64,000 nucleotides of DNA, from NCBI RefSeq assembly GCF_900129825.1, contig NZ_FQWZ01000001.1:186001-250000 (forward strand), written 5' to 3'. Source of the stretch: Hydrocarboniphaga daqingensis. Its GTDB lineage: Bacteria; Pseudomonadota; Gammaproteobacteria; Nevskiales; Nevskiaceae. Positions 8,532 through 16,629 of this stretch are shown in pieces; the stretch's first letter is position 1; each line of letters opens with the position of its first letter. The notes below the pieces were generated by a model. It was not told the DNA's origin. It worked only from the letters and a program-made list of their open reading frames with translations, and did not search any database. Position numbers and translations under genes: made by a program.

Positions 8532-9326
8532 TCAGCCGCGTTTGGGCGGCCAGGGAATCAGGGCACTGGTGGTGCGGATGTAGTCGGCGTAGCCAGGCTT
8601 GCGCTTGACCATCTCGGCTTCGAGCATCGGCACGCCGGACAGCTTCATCAGCAGCGCCGCCATCACCACGGGTGCCAGCAAGCTGACCCAACCGTAGGGT
8701 GCGCCGATGGCAAGTGGTACGTAGGCGGCCCAGTGCAGGCTTTCGAAGAAGTAGTTCGGGTGACGCGAGTAGCGCCACAGGCCGTCCTTGCAGACCAAGC
8801 CGCGATTGGCTGGGTTGCCGCGGAAGCGTTCCATCTGCGTATCGGCCAAGCCTTCACCGACCACCGATGCGACCCAGATCAGCAGCGCCAATGCCCACGC
8901 CCACGGTGGCGGCGCATCGTCGCGAAACGCGACCGGCAGAAATGCAAAGCTCGACAGCAGCAGCGTGAAGATGTTCTGGAACTGGAAGAACCAGAACATA
9001 TTGAAGTCGGCCCGCGGGCCCCACTCGCTGCGGAACTGCGCATAGCGCCAGTCTTCGGGCTTGTTCCAGTTGCGGATGAACAGGTGCGTACCGAGCCGCA
9101 AGCCCCAGACACCGCCCATCAACGCCAGCAGCAGGCGCAGCGCCGGCGGCGCATCGCCGAAAACGCCGTAGAACACGGCCAGCAAGCCCAGCGTCCAGGC
9201 CCAGATCGGGTCAACCAAGCCGGCATTGCGCAGCTTGAGCTGCACCAGCCAGGCCAGAGTCTTGGCGGCGATGACGATCAGCACCGCGATCCCGGCGGAT
9301 TGAAGCAACGTCAATTCCATTAACAT
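8532..9326 (-). CDS. DUF1295 integral membrane protein (steroid 5-alpha-reductase/ICMT-like)
   Basis: 264 residues with about six hydrophobic segments. The family hallmark GLWRYSRHPNYFFE occurs at about residues 184-197. DUF1295 proteins belong to the steroid-5-alpha-reductase/isoprenylcysteine-methyltransferase superfamily and often neighbour CFA-like methyltransferases, where they are suspected to act on acyl chains. Two ATGs are possible (9326 and 9320). The gap to the methyltransferase is 35 nt. Its start codon is only 28 nt from the divergent SET gene, so the promoters must overlap one another or the coding regions. Confidence 0.82.
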   Translation of the reverse strand: MLMELTLLQSAGIAVLIVIAAKTLAWLVQLKLRNAGLVDPIWAWTLGLLAVFYGVFGDAPPALRLLLALMGGVWGLRLGTHLFIRNWNKPEDWRYAQFRSEWGPRADFNMFWFFQFQNIFTLLLSSFAFLPVAFRDDAPPPWAWALALLIWVASVVGEGLADTQMERFRGNPANRGLVCKDGLWRYSRHPNYFFESLHWAAYVPLAIGAPYGWVSLLAPVVMAALLMKLSGVPMLEAEMVKRKPGYADYIRTTSALIPWPPKRG

Positions 9327-9354
9327 GTTTACTCTCTAGTTTTCGAGAAACAGC

Positions 9355-9819
9355 ATGGCAGTGTATGTGGCACCGGGCTTGGCCGGCACCGGCGTGTTTG
9401 CCGAGCGCGCCTACATCCGCGGCGAGGCCATCATGACGATCACCGGTGCGGTGCACAGCGGCGCCGAGCTGGACCGGATCGGCTATCGACCCGGCTACCC
9501 GCTCCAGGTCGGGCTCGATCGCTACATGGTCGTCGACGAGCCCTTCGTCTACTGCAACCATAGCTGCGACCCGAACGCCGGCATCACGCCCGACCTGCAA
9601 CTGGTCGCGGTTCGTGACATCGCCCCAGACGAGGAAATCTGCTTCGACTACTCGTCGACGATGCTGGAAGACCATTCGTGGTCGATGGAATGTGGATGCA
9701 GAGCCGCCAACTGTCGCGGTCGCGTCGAGGACTTCGACCGGCTGCCCCCGGCCGCGCAGCGCCACTTGCTGGAGCAGGTCGGCGTGATGCCATTCATCGT
9801 CGAAGCGCTGTCGCTGTGA
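9355..9819 (+). CDS. SET-domain protein, putative lysine methyltransferase (first of a pair)
   Basis: 154 residues consisting almost only of a SET domain. Visible motifs are the N-terminal GLAGTGVFAERAY strand, YCNHSCDPN (the SAM-binding NHS core), CFDYS with the catalytic-type Tyr, and a post-SET-like CGCRAANCRG Cys cluster that could bind zinc. SET proteins transfer methyl groups from SAM to lysine; targets of bacterial members are largely unknown. The next SET gene starts 10 nt downstream in the same direction. A third one lies at 46.6 kb. Confidence 0.85.
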   Translation: MAVYVAPGLAGTGVFAERAYIRGEAIMTITGAVHSGAELDRIGYRPGYPLQVGLDRYMVVDEPFVYCNHSCDPNAGITPDLQLVAVRDIAPDEEICFDYSSTMLEDHSWSMECGCRAANCRGRVEDFDRLPPAAQRHLLEQVGVMPFIVEALSL

Positions 9820-9829
9820 GCCCCAGCCG

Positions 9830-10222
9830 ATGATTCTGGTCGCACACTACGTCGATCGCAGCCCGATCGAAGGCTTGGGCTTGTACACGGCCACGGCACT
9901 GCGGGCCGGCGACCCGGTCTACGCCTATGACCCGCGCTTTGTCATTGTGTTGACCGACCACGAGGTCCGCTCGCTGCCCGAGCCGATGCGCGAGGCGGTG
10001 CTGCGCTACTCGTATCGCGGCCGCGGCGCGCAGCGGCTCAGCGGTGCGATGTATTACTGCGCCGACGATGCACGCTTCATGAATCACGCCGATCGCCCGA
10101 CGACGCTGTGGCGCGAGGACGATGGCGTTTATGTGGCAGCGACCGACTTGCCGGCCGGCAGCGAACTGACCTGCGACTACCGCGACTTCTGCGAACCCGA
10201 AGACTGCGAGTTCACGCTATAG
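9830..10222 (+). CDS. SET-domain protein, putative lysine methyltransferase (second of a pair)
   Basis: 130 residues. SET motifs: GLGLYTATAL at the N-terminus, FMNHADRPT in place of the usual NHSCxPN, and ELTCDYRDF with the conserved Tyr. It lacks the post-SET Cys cluster present in its neighbour. The SAM-binding Asn-His pair is kept but the following Ser and Cys are changed to Ala and Asp, so substrate binding may differ. It probably shares a transcript with the SET gene 10 nt upstream. Whether the two act together or on each other is unknown. Confidence 0.8.
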   Translation: MILVAHYVDRSPIEGLGLYTATALRAGDPVYAYDPRFVIVLTDHEVRSLPEPMREAVLRYSYRGRGAQRLSGAMYYCADDARFMNHADRPTTLWREDDGVYVAATDLPAGSELTCDYRDFCEPEDCEFTL

Positions 10223-10241
10223 CCGGACCGCCTGGCCGCGC

Positions 10242-11138
10242 TCAGTGACGGGTATCGTCGTCGGCCGGAGTGGTCTCGTCAGCGGCGCGAAACAGCTCAT
10301 GCGCCTCATGCGGCGTGAACACGTGCTCGCGGCCGCAGAACTCGCAGGTCACCGTCACGCGCTCCTGCTCGTCGAGAATGCTGTCGACTTCCTCGCGCCC
10401 GAGTGACAGCAGCATTCTCGAAATGCCGGCACGACTGCAACGGCATGCGACTTGGATCGGCCGAGGCGCAAACGTGACCACTTCCTCCTCGTGGAACAAG
10501 CGGCGCAGCACCGTGTGCGGGTCGGTATCGAGCAGTTCGTCGTGCTGCAGCGTCGCCGCCAGGATCTGCAGGTGTTCCCAGTCGGCCTGGGTGCCCTTGG
10601 CACTCTGCAGCGGCAGGCGCTGCAGCATGAAGCCGGCGAGGTGATCACCGCGAACCGCCAGCCGGATCAGCGTCGGCAGCTGTTCGGACTGCTCGAAGTA
10701 ACCCTCCAGCGCTTCGCCCAAGGACTCGCCCTGGATCGGCACCACGGCCTGGCTCGAGGGCACGCCCTCGTGACTCGGCTCTAGCGTCAGCGCCAGCAGG
10801 CCACCGGTCAGCATCTGTCGGAAGCGTCCGCCCAGCTCGCGCGGCGCCTTGGCCATCGCCCGCACGTTGAGGTGATGGTCGATCTGCGCCACCAGCAGCG
10901 TCATCGCGTCGGGGACTCCAGGGTCGGCCTGGAATTGCAGGTTGATCCGCCCCTCAAAGTTCAGATGCGTGGCCAGCAACGGCATCGCGGCCATCGCCTC
11001 GCCCAGCAGCCGGCCGAGATCGTCGGAGTAGCTGCGGTGACCCAGAAAGTCGGCAACACCGACGCGAATCTGCACGATGGCGCCATGCGCAACGTGGTTG
11101 CCGAACGTAAAGGCGAGCAGCGAATTGGGATTGTCCAT
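10242..11138 (-). CDS. hslO: Redox-regulated chaperone Hsp33
   Basis: 298 residues starting at the ATG at 11138. The frame is open further upstream, but that part is not Hsp33-like. The C-terminal redox switch is visible as CRCSR (CxC) and CEFCG (CxxC), which hold zinc when reduced and form disulfides on oxidation, activating holdase function. The N-terminal domain carries the GRLLGEAMAAMPLLATHL pattern typical of HslO. It is a cytosolic chaperone for oxidative and heat stress. It converges on the SET pair and is divergent from the first sulfotransferase gene. Confidence 0.95.
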   Translation of the reverse strand: MDNPNSLLAFTFGNHVAHGAIVQIRVGVADFLGHRSYSDDLGRLLGEAMAAMPLLATHLNFEGRINLQFQADPGVPDAMTLLVAQIDHHLNVRAMAKAPRELGGRFRQMLTGGLLALTLEPSHEGVPSSQAVVPIQGESLGEALEGYFEQSEQLPTLIRLAVRGDHLAGFMLQRLPLQSAKGTQADWEHLQILAATLQHDELLDTDPHTVLRRLFHEEEVVTFAPRPIQVACRCSRAGISRMLLSLGREEVDSILDEQERVTVTCEFCGREHVFTPHEAHELFRAADETTPADDDTRH

Positions 11139-11243
11139 GGCCGATTTTAACCGAGCGGCCGAAGCGGTGACCGAATCCGGGGGCTGGTTGGCCCCAAGCT
11201 TGCTGCAACGGCGGCACGCGCCCGAGCTCAAGCCGCAATCCAT

Positions 11244-12383
11244 ATGAAAACCATGCCAGCAACCAGCAGCAGCAGCCAACGCCTCGCTGCCCGGCCCGCG
11301 ATCGCCACGCAGTACACGAACTGGCTCGCCCGGCTAATGCTGTCGCGGATGTGGGAACGCCAGCACAACGTCGCGATGGACCCCCCTCGCCATATCAGCA
11401 CGACCACTCGCTGGCTCAGCAAAACATTGCTGCCGTCGCGGATCGACCGATCGGCCCCGATCAAGGCGCCGATCTTCATCCTCGGGACGCCGCGCTGCGG
11501 CTCGACGCTGCTGCAGGACCTGCTGTGCCGCCACGACCGTGTCGGCTACATCAACTACGGCATGGACCTGGTCCAGAATCCTGAGCTGTTCTATGCCGCA
11601 CACAAGCTGCGCACCACGCTCGGCCTCGACGTCAAAGGCGAGCGCTATCTACAAGACAGCATCATCGTCAACGGCGGCGCACCGGCCGAAGCGATGCGCT
11701 TTTGGGGCACCGCACTCAAACTCGACCCGCATGCGCTGACCTGGCCGCAGCGGCGCGCCAGTGACTTCAGCGCCGCCGAGATTGCCTTCGTGCAGGACAC
11801 GATTCGGCACGTGCTGTACTGCTTCCGCGACCAGGGCCGTGACCGCTTCCTGACCAAGTGCCCGGCGCTGCTGACGGAGCCGCTGCTGCTGCAGGACATC
11901 TTCCCGGACGCACGCTTCATTCATTTGGTACGCGATGGCCGCATGGTCGCCAACTCGCTGATCAAGCTCTACGACCTGCAGGTCGCGCAGGACATCGCGG
12001 TCGATCATCCGGTGTTTAAAACCGATCACTTCGTGCCGTATCCGCGCGTTCCCGGCCTGGAGGCGTGGATGAAGGAATACGGCCCGCGTGATCTGCGGAC
12101 GACCGCGCATATCTGGGATTCGGCGGTACGGTTCATCGGCTCGGTCCGCGGACAGCTACGGCACTTCCATGAGATCCGCTACGAAGACCTGTGCGCAGCA
12201 CCCGAGCAGCAACTCAACGAACTGCTCGATTTCTGCGAGCTGCCGCGTGCCGGCGCTGACAACACCGCGATGAAGGAGCGGCTGGGCCAGGTCGGCAGCG
12301 TGTCGCACGTGAACCACTACAGCGGCTTTGACGAGGTCGAGGCGATCGCTGCAGCCAGCTTGCATCAATACGGCTACATCTGA
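11244..12383 (+). CDS. Sulfotransferase family protein A
   Basis: 379 residues. The 5'-phosphosulfate-binding loop GTPRCGSTLLQ is at residues 81-91 and the 3'-phosphate-binding segment FIHLVRDGRMVANSL lies in the middle, both diagnostic of PAPS-dependent sulfotransferases. It is a close paralogue of sulfotransferase B (15186-16274): shared blocks include GERYL, EAMRFW, LLLQDIFPDARFIHLVRDGR, PYPRVPGLE and a YGYI C-terminus. It is convergent with the DarB-like ketosynthase gene and probably sulfates a small hydroxylated product of the neighbouring pathway. A shorter start at the ATG at 11253 is possible. Confidence 0.85.
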   Translation: MKTMPATSSSSQRLAARPAIATQYTNWLARLMLSRMWERQHNVAMDPPRHISTTTRWLSKTLLPSRIDRSAPIKAPIFILGTPRCGSTLLQDLLCRHDRVGYINYGMDLVQNPELFYAAHKLRTTLGLDVKGERYLQDSIIVNGGAPAEAMRFWGTALKLDPHALTWPQRRASDFSAAEIAFVQDTIRHVLYCFRDQGRDRFLTKCPALLTEPLLLQDIFPDARFIHLVRDGRMVANSLIKLYDLQVAQDIAVDHPVFKTDHFVPYPRVPGLEAWMKEYGPRDLRTTAHIWDSAVRFIGSVRGQLRHFHEIRYEDLCAAPEQQLNELLDFCELPRAGADNTAMKERLGQVGSVSHVNHYSGFDEVEAIAAASLHQYGYI

Positions 12384-12419
12384 ACCGCCGCCGTGCCCGC
12401 TGCGGAGCACGACGGCGGT
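12384..12419. terminator. Candidate bidirectional terminator
   Basis: Inverted repeat of 13-nt arms (12384-12396 and 12407-12419) with one mismatch and a 10-nt loop, filling the gap between the convergent sulfotransferase A and DarB-like ketosynthase genes. It is GC-rich without a clear T-tract. Confidence 0.5.
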
Positions 12420-12426
12420 CGCGGCT

Positions 12427-13572
12427 TCACACGACGGTCAAGGCCATGCCGGCAACCGTGAAGCGCCCGCTCTCCGGCACGGCACAGAAGATCTTCTGGC
12501 CCTTCTTCAACTTGCCGGAATGCAGTAACTCTTCGAGGATGATGTAGATCGAGGCAGAACCGACATTGCCCTTGTAGCTGAGATTGGTGAACCACTTTTC
12601 GTCGGGCACGTTGATGCCAGCAGCACGCATGCCTTCGTCGAGCCGTCCCTTGAAGTACATCGACGACAAATGCGGCAGGAACCAGTCGATCTGATCGAAG
12701 TCGACACCAAACTTGTCGCGCGCGATCTTCAGACCTTCGACGCCCACGCGCACCATATGTGCTTCGAGCGCGCGCACGTCCTGCTGCAGCATCAGATAGC
12801 CCTTGCGAACGACGTCGAACATGTCGGGCTCGTCGGTCCAATAAGACCAGCTGCCGTCCTTGTTCTTGTTGAGCCCGTTGTACATGCAGGTCGGCGTTTC
12901 GCCCGACCAGCACATCACGTCCAGCGCATCGATCCGCAAGCTCAAGCGATCGGGCCGCGGTGCCGCCTCCATCATCACGGCACCCGCGCCATCCGAGAGC
13001 ATCCAGCGAAGGAACTCCTTCTCGAAGCTGACCATCGGTGCGACTTGCCCGGGCTGCAGACCTTGGGTCATGCCGGTGAACACGTGCTTCATCATGAAGG
13101 CAGAGGCGCGCTCCGAGCCGGTGGCGACGAAGTTGTCGCGCAGGCCCAAGGCCATCGCCATCCAGCCGTACTTGAGCGCCGTCATGCCTGAAGCGCAGAC
13201 GCCGGCCGTCGACAGAATCTCGGCCGGTGCCATCGCCAGCTCACCCGCCACCATGTTCGAGTGCGATGGCAGCAATTGGTCCGGCGATGCCGACCCGCAA
13301 GCCAAGCCTTGCACCGCGGTCAGCGGCATGTCGAGGCGCTGACAAAGATCACGCACCGCTTCGGCCGTCAGCTGCGCATTGGTATGCGTACGTTCGCCCG
13401 TGGTCGGGTTCAGCGCGTAGTAGCGCTGCTTGATGCCGTTGTTCTGCAACACGAACAACTTGACCCGATTGGGCTGGTTGTCGATCTTGCCCAGCACGGC
13501 TTCGACCTGTTCGTTGGTCACCGGCGCGTTGGGCATGAAGCTACCGACGTCGGTGATGTATACGGTCTTCAT
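12427..13572 (-). CDS. DarB/StlD-like beta-ketoacyl synthase (KAS III fold)
   Basis: 381 residues. The thiolase-fold catalytic triad is readable: Cys126 in STAGVCASG, His301 in WFLPHLSS and Asn336 in KGNVGSAS. The N-terminus (VGSFMPNAPVTNEQVEAVLG...NNGIKQRYYAL) matches what I recall of the DarB/StlD ketosynthases, which condense two beta-ketoacyl units into cyclohexanedione precursors of dialkylresorcinols and stilbenes, rather than housekeeping FabH. It is the last gene of the minus-strand set sulfotransferase B - ACP - KAS II - this gene. A DarA-like partner lies at 51482-52414. The ketosynthase fold is certain; the DarB assignment is likely. Confidence 0.8.
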   Translation of the reverse strand: MKTVYITDVGSFMPNAPVTNEQVEAVLGKIDNQPNRVKLFVLQNNGIKQRYYALNPTTGERTHTNAQLTAEAVRDLCQRLDMPLTAVQGLACGSASPDQLLPSHSNMVAGELAMAPAEILSTAGVCASGMTALKYGWMAMALGLRDNFVATGSERASAFMMKHVFTGMTQGLQPGQVAPMVSFEKEFLRWMLSDGAGAVMMEAAPRPDRLSLRIDALDVMCWSGETPTCMYNGLNKNKDGSWSYWTDEPDMFDVVRKGYLMLQQDVRALEAHMVRVGVEGLKIARDKFGVDFDQIDWFLPHLSSMYFKGRLDEGMRAAGINVPDEKWFTNLSYKGNVGSASIYIILEELLHSGKLKKGQKIFCAVPESGRFTVAGMALTVV

Positions 13573-13652
13573 CTACACAGCACTCCTGCGGCGACGCAAA
13601 GCGCCGCCGTTAGTAAACGATGTCGGGGCAACAGACGACGCTTAGCCGCCGA

Positions 13653-14894
13653 TCAATGACGCTCCATCGAGCGCAGCGCCAAGATCGCATTGCAACCACC
13701 GAATCCAAAGGTGTTGGACAGCAAGGTGTTGATCTGCGCATCGCGCGCCGCATTGGGCACATAGTCGAGGTCGCAGGCCGGGTCTTTGTCGTGATAGTTG
13801 ATCGTCGGCGGCACGACACGATCCCGGATCGACAGGCAGGAGGCGACGAATTCAAGCGCGCCCGAAGCGCCCATCGAATGTCCCAGCATCGACTTGATCG
13901 AGCTCATCGGCACTTGATAGGCCAGATCGCCCATCACCTGCTTGACCGCCATCGTTTCCGTCGCATCGTTGGCCGAGGTCGCCGTACCGTGCGCATTGAT
14001 GTAATCGATCTGATCGGTGTTCAGACGGGCATCGGTCAAGGCTTTCTTGATGGCCTTGGCTTGGCCGTCCACGCTCGGACGAGTCGAGTGGAAACCGTCG
14101 TTGTTGTAGCCATAGCCGACCAACTCGCAGTAGATCTGCGCGCCGCGCTTGCGAGCGTGCTCGTACTCTTCGAGCACGACGACCGCTGCACCTTCTGCGA
14201 GCACCAAACCGTCGCGATCGCGTGCAAAAGGGCGCACTGCGGTATCGGGTGCCTCATTACGGGTCGACATCACGCGTAGCGCATTCCAGCCGCTGAAGAT
14301 ACCGTACGACAACGGGGCTTCCGTGCCGCCTGCCAGCATCGTCGTCGCGTAGCCGTGCTGGATCAGTCGCATCGCTTCGCCGATCGCATTGGATCCGGAC
14401 GAGCAGGCCGTGGAGATCGTCGAACTCGGGCCCCGGAACCGATGCTGGATGCAGATGTGCCCGGCCGCCGCGTTGAACATCGACAACGGCACCGTCAGCG
14501 GGCTGACGAAGCGCGGCCCCTTGGTGTGCAGCGACTTCTGCTGCTGGTCGATCGTCGTGATGCCGCCGATGCCAGTGCCCATGATGACGCCCGTCATGTC
14601 CTCATCGGACTCGCCTGCATCGGCGATACCGCTGTCAGCCACGGCTTCGGCCGATGCGGCCAAGGCCATCTGGCAGACACGATCGAGTCGCAGGGCGTCG
14701 GGATAGGTCAGCGTTGTGGGATCGAAGGTCTTGCACTGGCCGCCGATCCGCGTACGGAAGGGCGAGGCGTCGAACAGGTTGATCTCGCTGACGCCCGAGC
14801 GGCCATTGACGACACCGTCCCAGAAGCTCGCCTTGCCGACACCGAGCGGCGAAACAATGCCCAGGCCGGTGACGACGACCCTACGCCGTTCCAT
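13653..14894 (-). CDS. Beta-ketoacyl-ACP synthase II (FabF-like)
   Basis: 413 residues, standard FabF length. The condensing-enzyme triad is intact: Cys164 in STACSSGSN, His302 in NAHGTAT and His339 in SMLGHSMGASG. It elongates acyl-ACP with malonyl-ACP. Because it overlaps the adjacent ACP gene by 14 nt and sits in a secondary-lipid cluster, it is probably a dedicated chain-elongation enzyme rather than the housekeeping FabF. That would fit supplying the beta-ketoacyl or medium-chain substrates to the DarB-like synthase 80 nt downstream. Confidence 0.92.
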   Translation of the reverse strand: MERRRVVVTGLGIVSPLGVGKASFWDGVVNGRSGVSEINLFDASPFRTRIGGQCKTFDPTTLTYPDALRLDRVCQMALAASAEAVADSGIADAGESDEDMTGVIMGTGIGGITTIDQQQKSLHTKGPRFVSPLTVPLSMFNAAAGHICIQHRFRGPSSTISTACSSGSNAIGEAMRLIQHGYATTMLAGGTEAPLSYGIFSGWNALRVMSTRNEAPDTAVRPFARDRDGLVLAEGAAVVVLEEYEHARKRGAQIYCELVGYGYNNDGFHSTRPSVDGQAKAIKKALTDARLNTDQIDYINAHGTATSANDATETMAVKQVMGDLAYQVPMSSIKSMLGHSMGASGALEFVASCLSIRDRVVPPTINYHDKDPACDLDYVPNAARDAQINTLLSNTFGFGGCNAILALRSMERH

Positions 14895-15138
14895 TTTGAC
14901 TCACCTCGATGGCGTTCTTGACGATCCGCACGAGTCCGTCGAAGTCCGAGATCTTTTCGTTTTGCATATCCGGGAATGAGATGCCGAAATGCGTTTCGAT
15001 TTCGAACACCGTTTCCAGAAACTGCAGCGAGTCACCGCCCCAATCTTCAAGCTTGGAGCCCTTCTGCACGAGCGCCTTGTCGATCTTCATATTGTCAGAA
15101 AGGATCTGACGCAACTGCTCTTCGATCTCATCAAACAT
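14881..15138 (-). CDS. Acyl carrier protein of the sulfotransferase/ketosynthase cluster
   Basis: 85 residues, acidic and helical. The phosphopantetheine attachment serine is Ser37 in the motif GGDSLQF. The start is fixed by a strong GGAGGGTGG site 3 nt upstream; the same frame is open to 15339 but that extension is not ACP-like. Its 3' end overlaps the KAS II gene by 14 nt, indicating coupled translation, and it would carry the growing chain for that enzyme and the DarB-like synthase. It is DarC-like by context. Confidence 0.9.
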   Translation of the reverse strand: MFDEIEEQLRQILSDNMKIDKALVQKGSKLEDWGGDSLQFLETVFEIETHFGISFPDMQNEKISDFDGLVRIVKNAIEVSQNGTA

Positions 15139-15185
15139 GTCCACCCTCCATTGAATACAGCAATGAGCACGGCAATGCCGTCTCG

Positions 15186-16274
15186 CTAGTCGATGTAGCC
15201 ATACCGCCGCAGGCTGCCCCCTGCGATCGTCTCCACCACGTCGAATCCGGAATACTGATTCTGGTGCGCCACGACGCCGACTTGGCCGAGCTTGTCGTGG
15301 AACACTCGATGGCTCGCGTCGGGCATGTCGAGCCCGCAAAACTCAAGCAGTGCTGCAAGCTCGGTGCGTGGTGCCGCAACGAAGTCCTCGTAGCGCAGCT
15401 GATGGAAGTGCGGCAGATGCGGGCGAAACTCGTCGACCAGCTTGACCGACGAATCCCAGACGGTGGCCGTCACACGCAGATCGTCGACACCGTATTGCGC
15501 GATCGCCTGCTCCAAGCCGGGAACCCGCGGATACGGAATGAACGGCTTGGCGCGGAACAGCGGATGATCGACCTTGAGATCCTGCTCGCGCTGGCGCTGA
15601 TTGAGCTTGAGCAAAGAGTTGGCAACCATGCGGCCATCTCGTACGAGATGAATGAAGCGCGCGTCCGGGAAGATGTCCTGCAGCAGCAGCACTTCGGTCA
15701 GCAGCGCAGGGGACTTGTTCAGGAAGCGCATGCCGCGTCCGCCATTGAAGCAGGCGAGCACGTAGCGAATGGTGCGGCGGATCGAGTCGATCTGTTCGGG
15801 TTGAAAGTCGGCGATACGGCGCCGCGGCCACGTCAGCGCATAGGGATCGAGTTGCAACTGCTCCAACCAGAAGCGCATGGCCTCGGAGGGTGAATACGTA
15901 TCGACGAAAACGCTGTCCTTCAGGTAGCGCTCGCCGCGCACACTGAGGCCACTGTGGCGACTCATCCAGTCCACGGCCCGATACAGCGTGGGATCAACGA
16001 ATGAGCCCATTGCATGCGTGAAGTAGCCGATCGCCGGATGCGCCGACAACAAGTCCTGCAGCATCGTCGAGCCGCAGCGCGGTGTACCGATGATGAAGAT
16101 CGGCGCCTTGATCTCGACACCGTCGATGCGGGAGCGCAGCAGCGTCCGGCTCAGCAGCTTCATCACCGCGACGCGCGCCGGCGGCGCCGGCAACGTCACG
16201 ACGTGCTGGTTTTCCCATTGGTCAGCCAGCAAAAGCCTGGAGACCAGATTGCCGTACTGCGCGTCCGCGCCCAT
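15186..16274 (-). CDS. Sulfotransferase family protein B
   Basis: 362 residues from an ATG preceded by GGGAGGGCGG. The PAPS 5'-phosphosulfate loop GTPRCGSTMLQ is at residues 63-73 and the 3'-phosphate segment FIHLVRDGRMVANSLLKL follows. It is paralogous to sulfotransferase A along most of its length; both end in YGYI or YGYID. It is the first gene of the minus-strand operon, 47 nt upstream of the ACP, which ties sulfation to the ketosynthase pathway. Two paralogues suggest either two sulfation positions or a heterodimer. The acceptor is unknown. Confidence 0.87.
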   Translation of the reverse strand: MGADAQYGNLVSRLLLADQWENQHVVTLPAPPARVAVMKLLSRTLLRSRIDGVEIKAPIFIIGTPRCGSTMLQDLLSAHPAIGYFTHAMGSFVDPTLYRAVDWMSRHSGLSVRGERYLKDSVFVDTYSPSEAMRFWLEQLQLDPYALTWPRRRIADFQPEQIDSIRRTIRYVLACFNGGRGMRFLNKSPALLTEVLLLQDIFPDARFIHLVRDGRMVANSLLKLNQRQREQDLKVDHPLFRAKPFIPYPRVPGLEQAIAQYGVDDLRVTATVWDSSVKLVDEFRPHLPHFHQLRYEDFVAAPRTELAALLEFCGLDMPDASHRVFHDKLGQVGVVAHQNQYSGFDVVETIAGGSLRRYGYID

Positions 16275-16629
16275 CGTTTACCGCCCTCCCTAGCCCAAAT
16301 ACTGCCGCTTCGCCCGACCCGCCGAAGCACCCCGATATGACGCTCCAACCACCGTCCGCACTGCACTCGAACCGCAACCGCTGACAAAAACCTCAATTGA
16401 TAACGTGGCTTACCCCAGCACACGCCGCCATTCGGCAATTGGTTCTGTCGTTATGCCGGGACGATAAGCAATAGCTTTGCCATGCCGAGCCATGCACGCA
16501 CCGTTAGCCGATACCGATGCGTCGGCGGGTGCGGCGGGCCGTGAGCCAAGGCACGCAGATGGCGCGAATCTTGATTGCGCAGCGTTGGCGCAATGCGTCA
16601 GTGTCGGTTACGTCCACCAGGAGATCGCC
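16275..16629. promoter_or_regulatory. Divergent intergenic region with a palindrome (355 bp, no gene)
   Basis: This gap separates sulfotransferase B (minus) from the di-iron-like protein (plus) and must hold both promoters. It is less GC-rich than its neighbours around 16381-16480. A 7-bp inverted repeat ATTGCGC/GCGCAAT with a 7-nt spacer lies at 16574-16594, about 35 nt upstream of the plus-strand start, a reasonable place for an operator. An in-frame extension of the plus-strand gene to 16477 exists but has no ribosome-binding site. I see no convincing -35/-10 pair. Confidence 0.4.
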
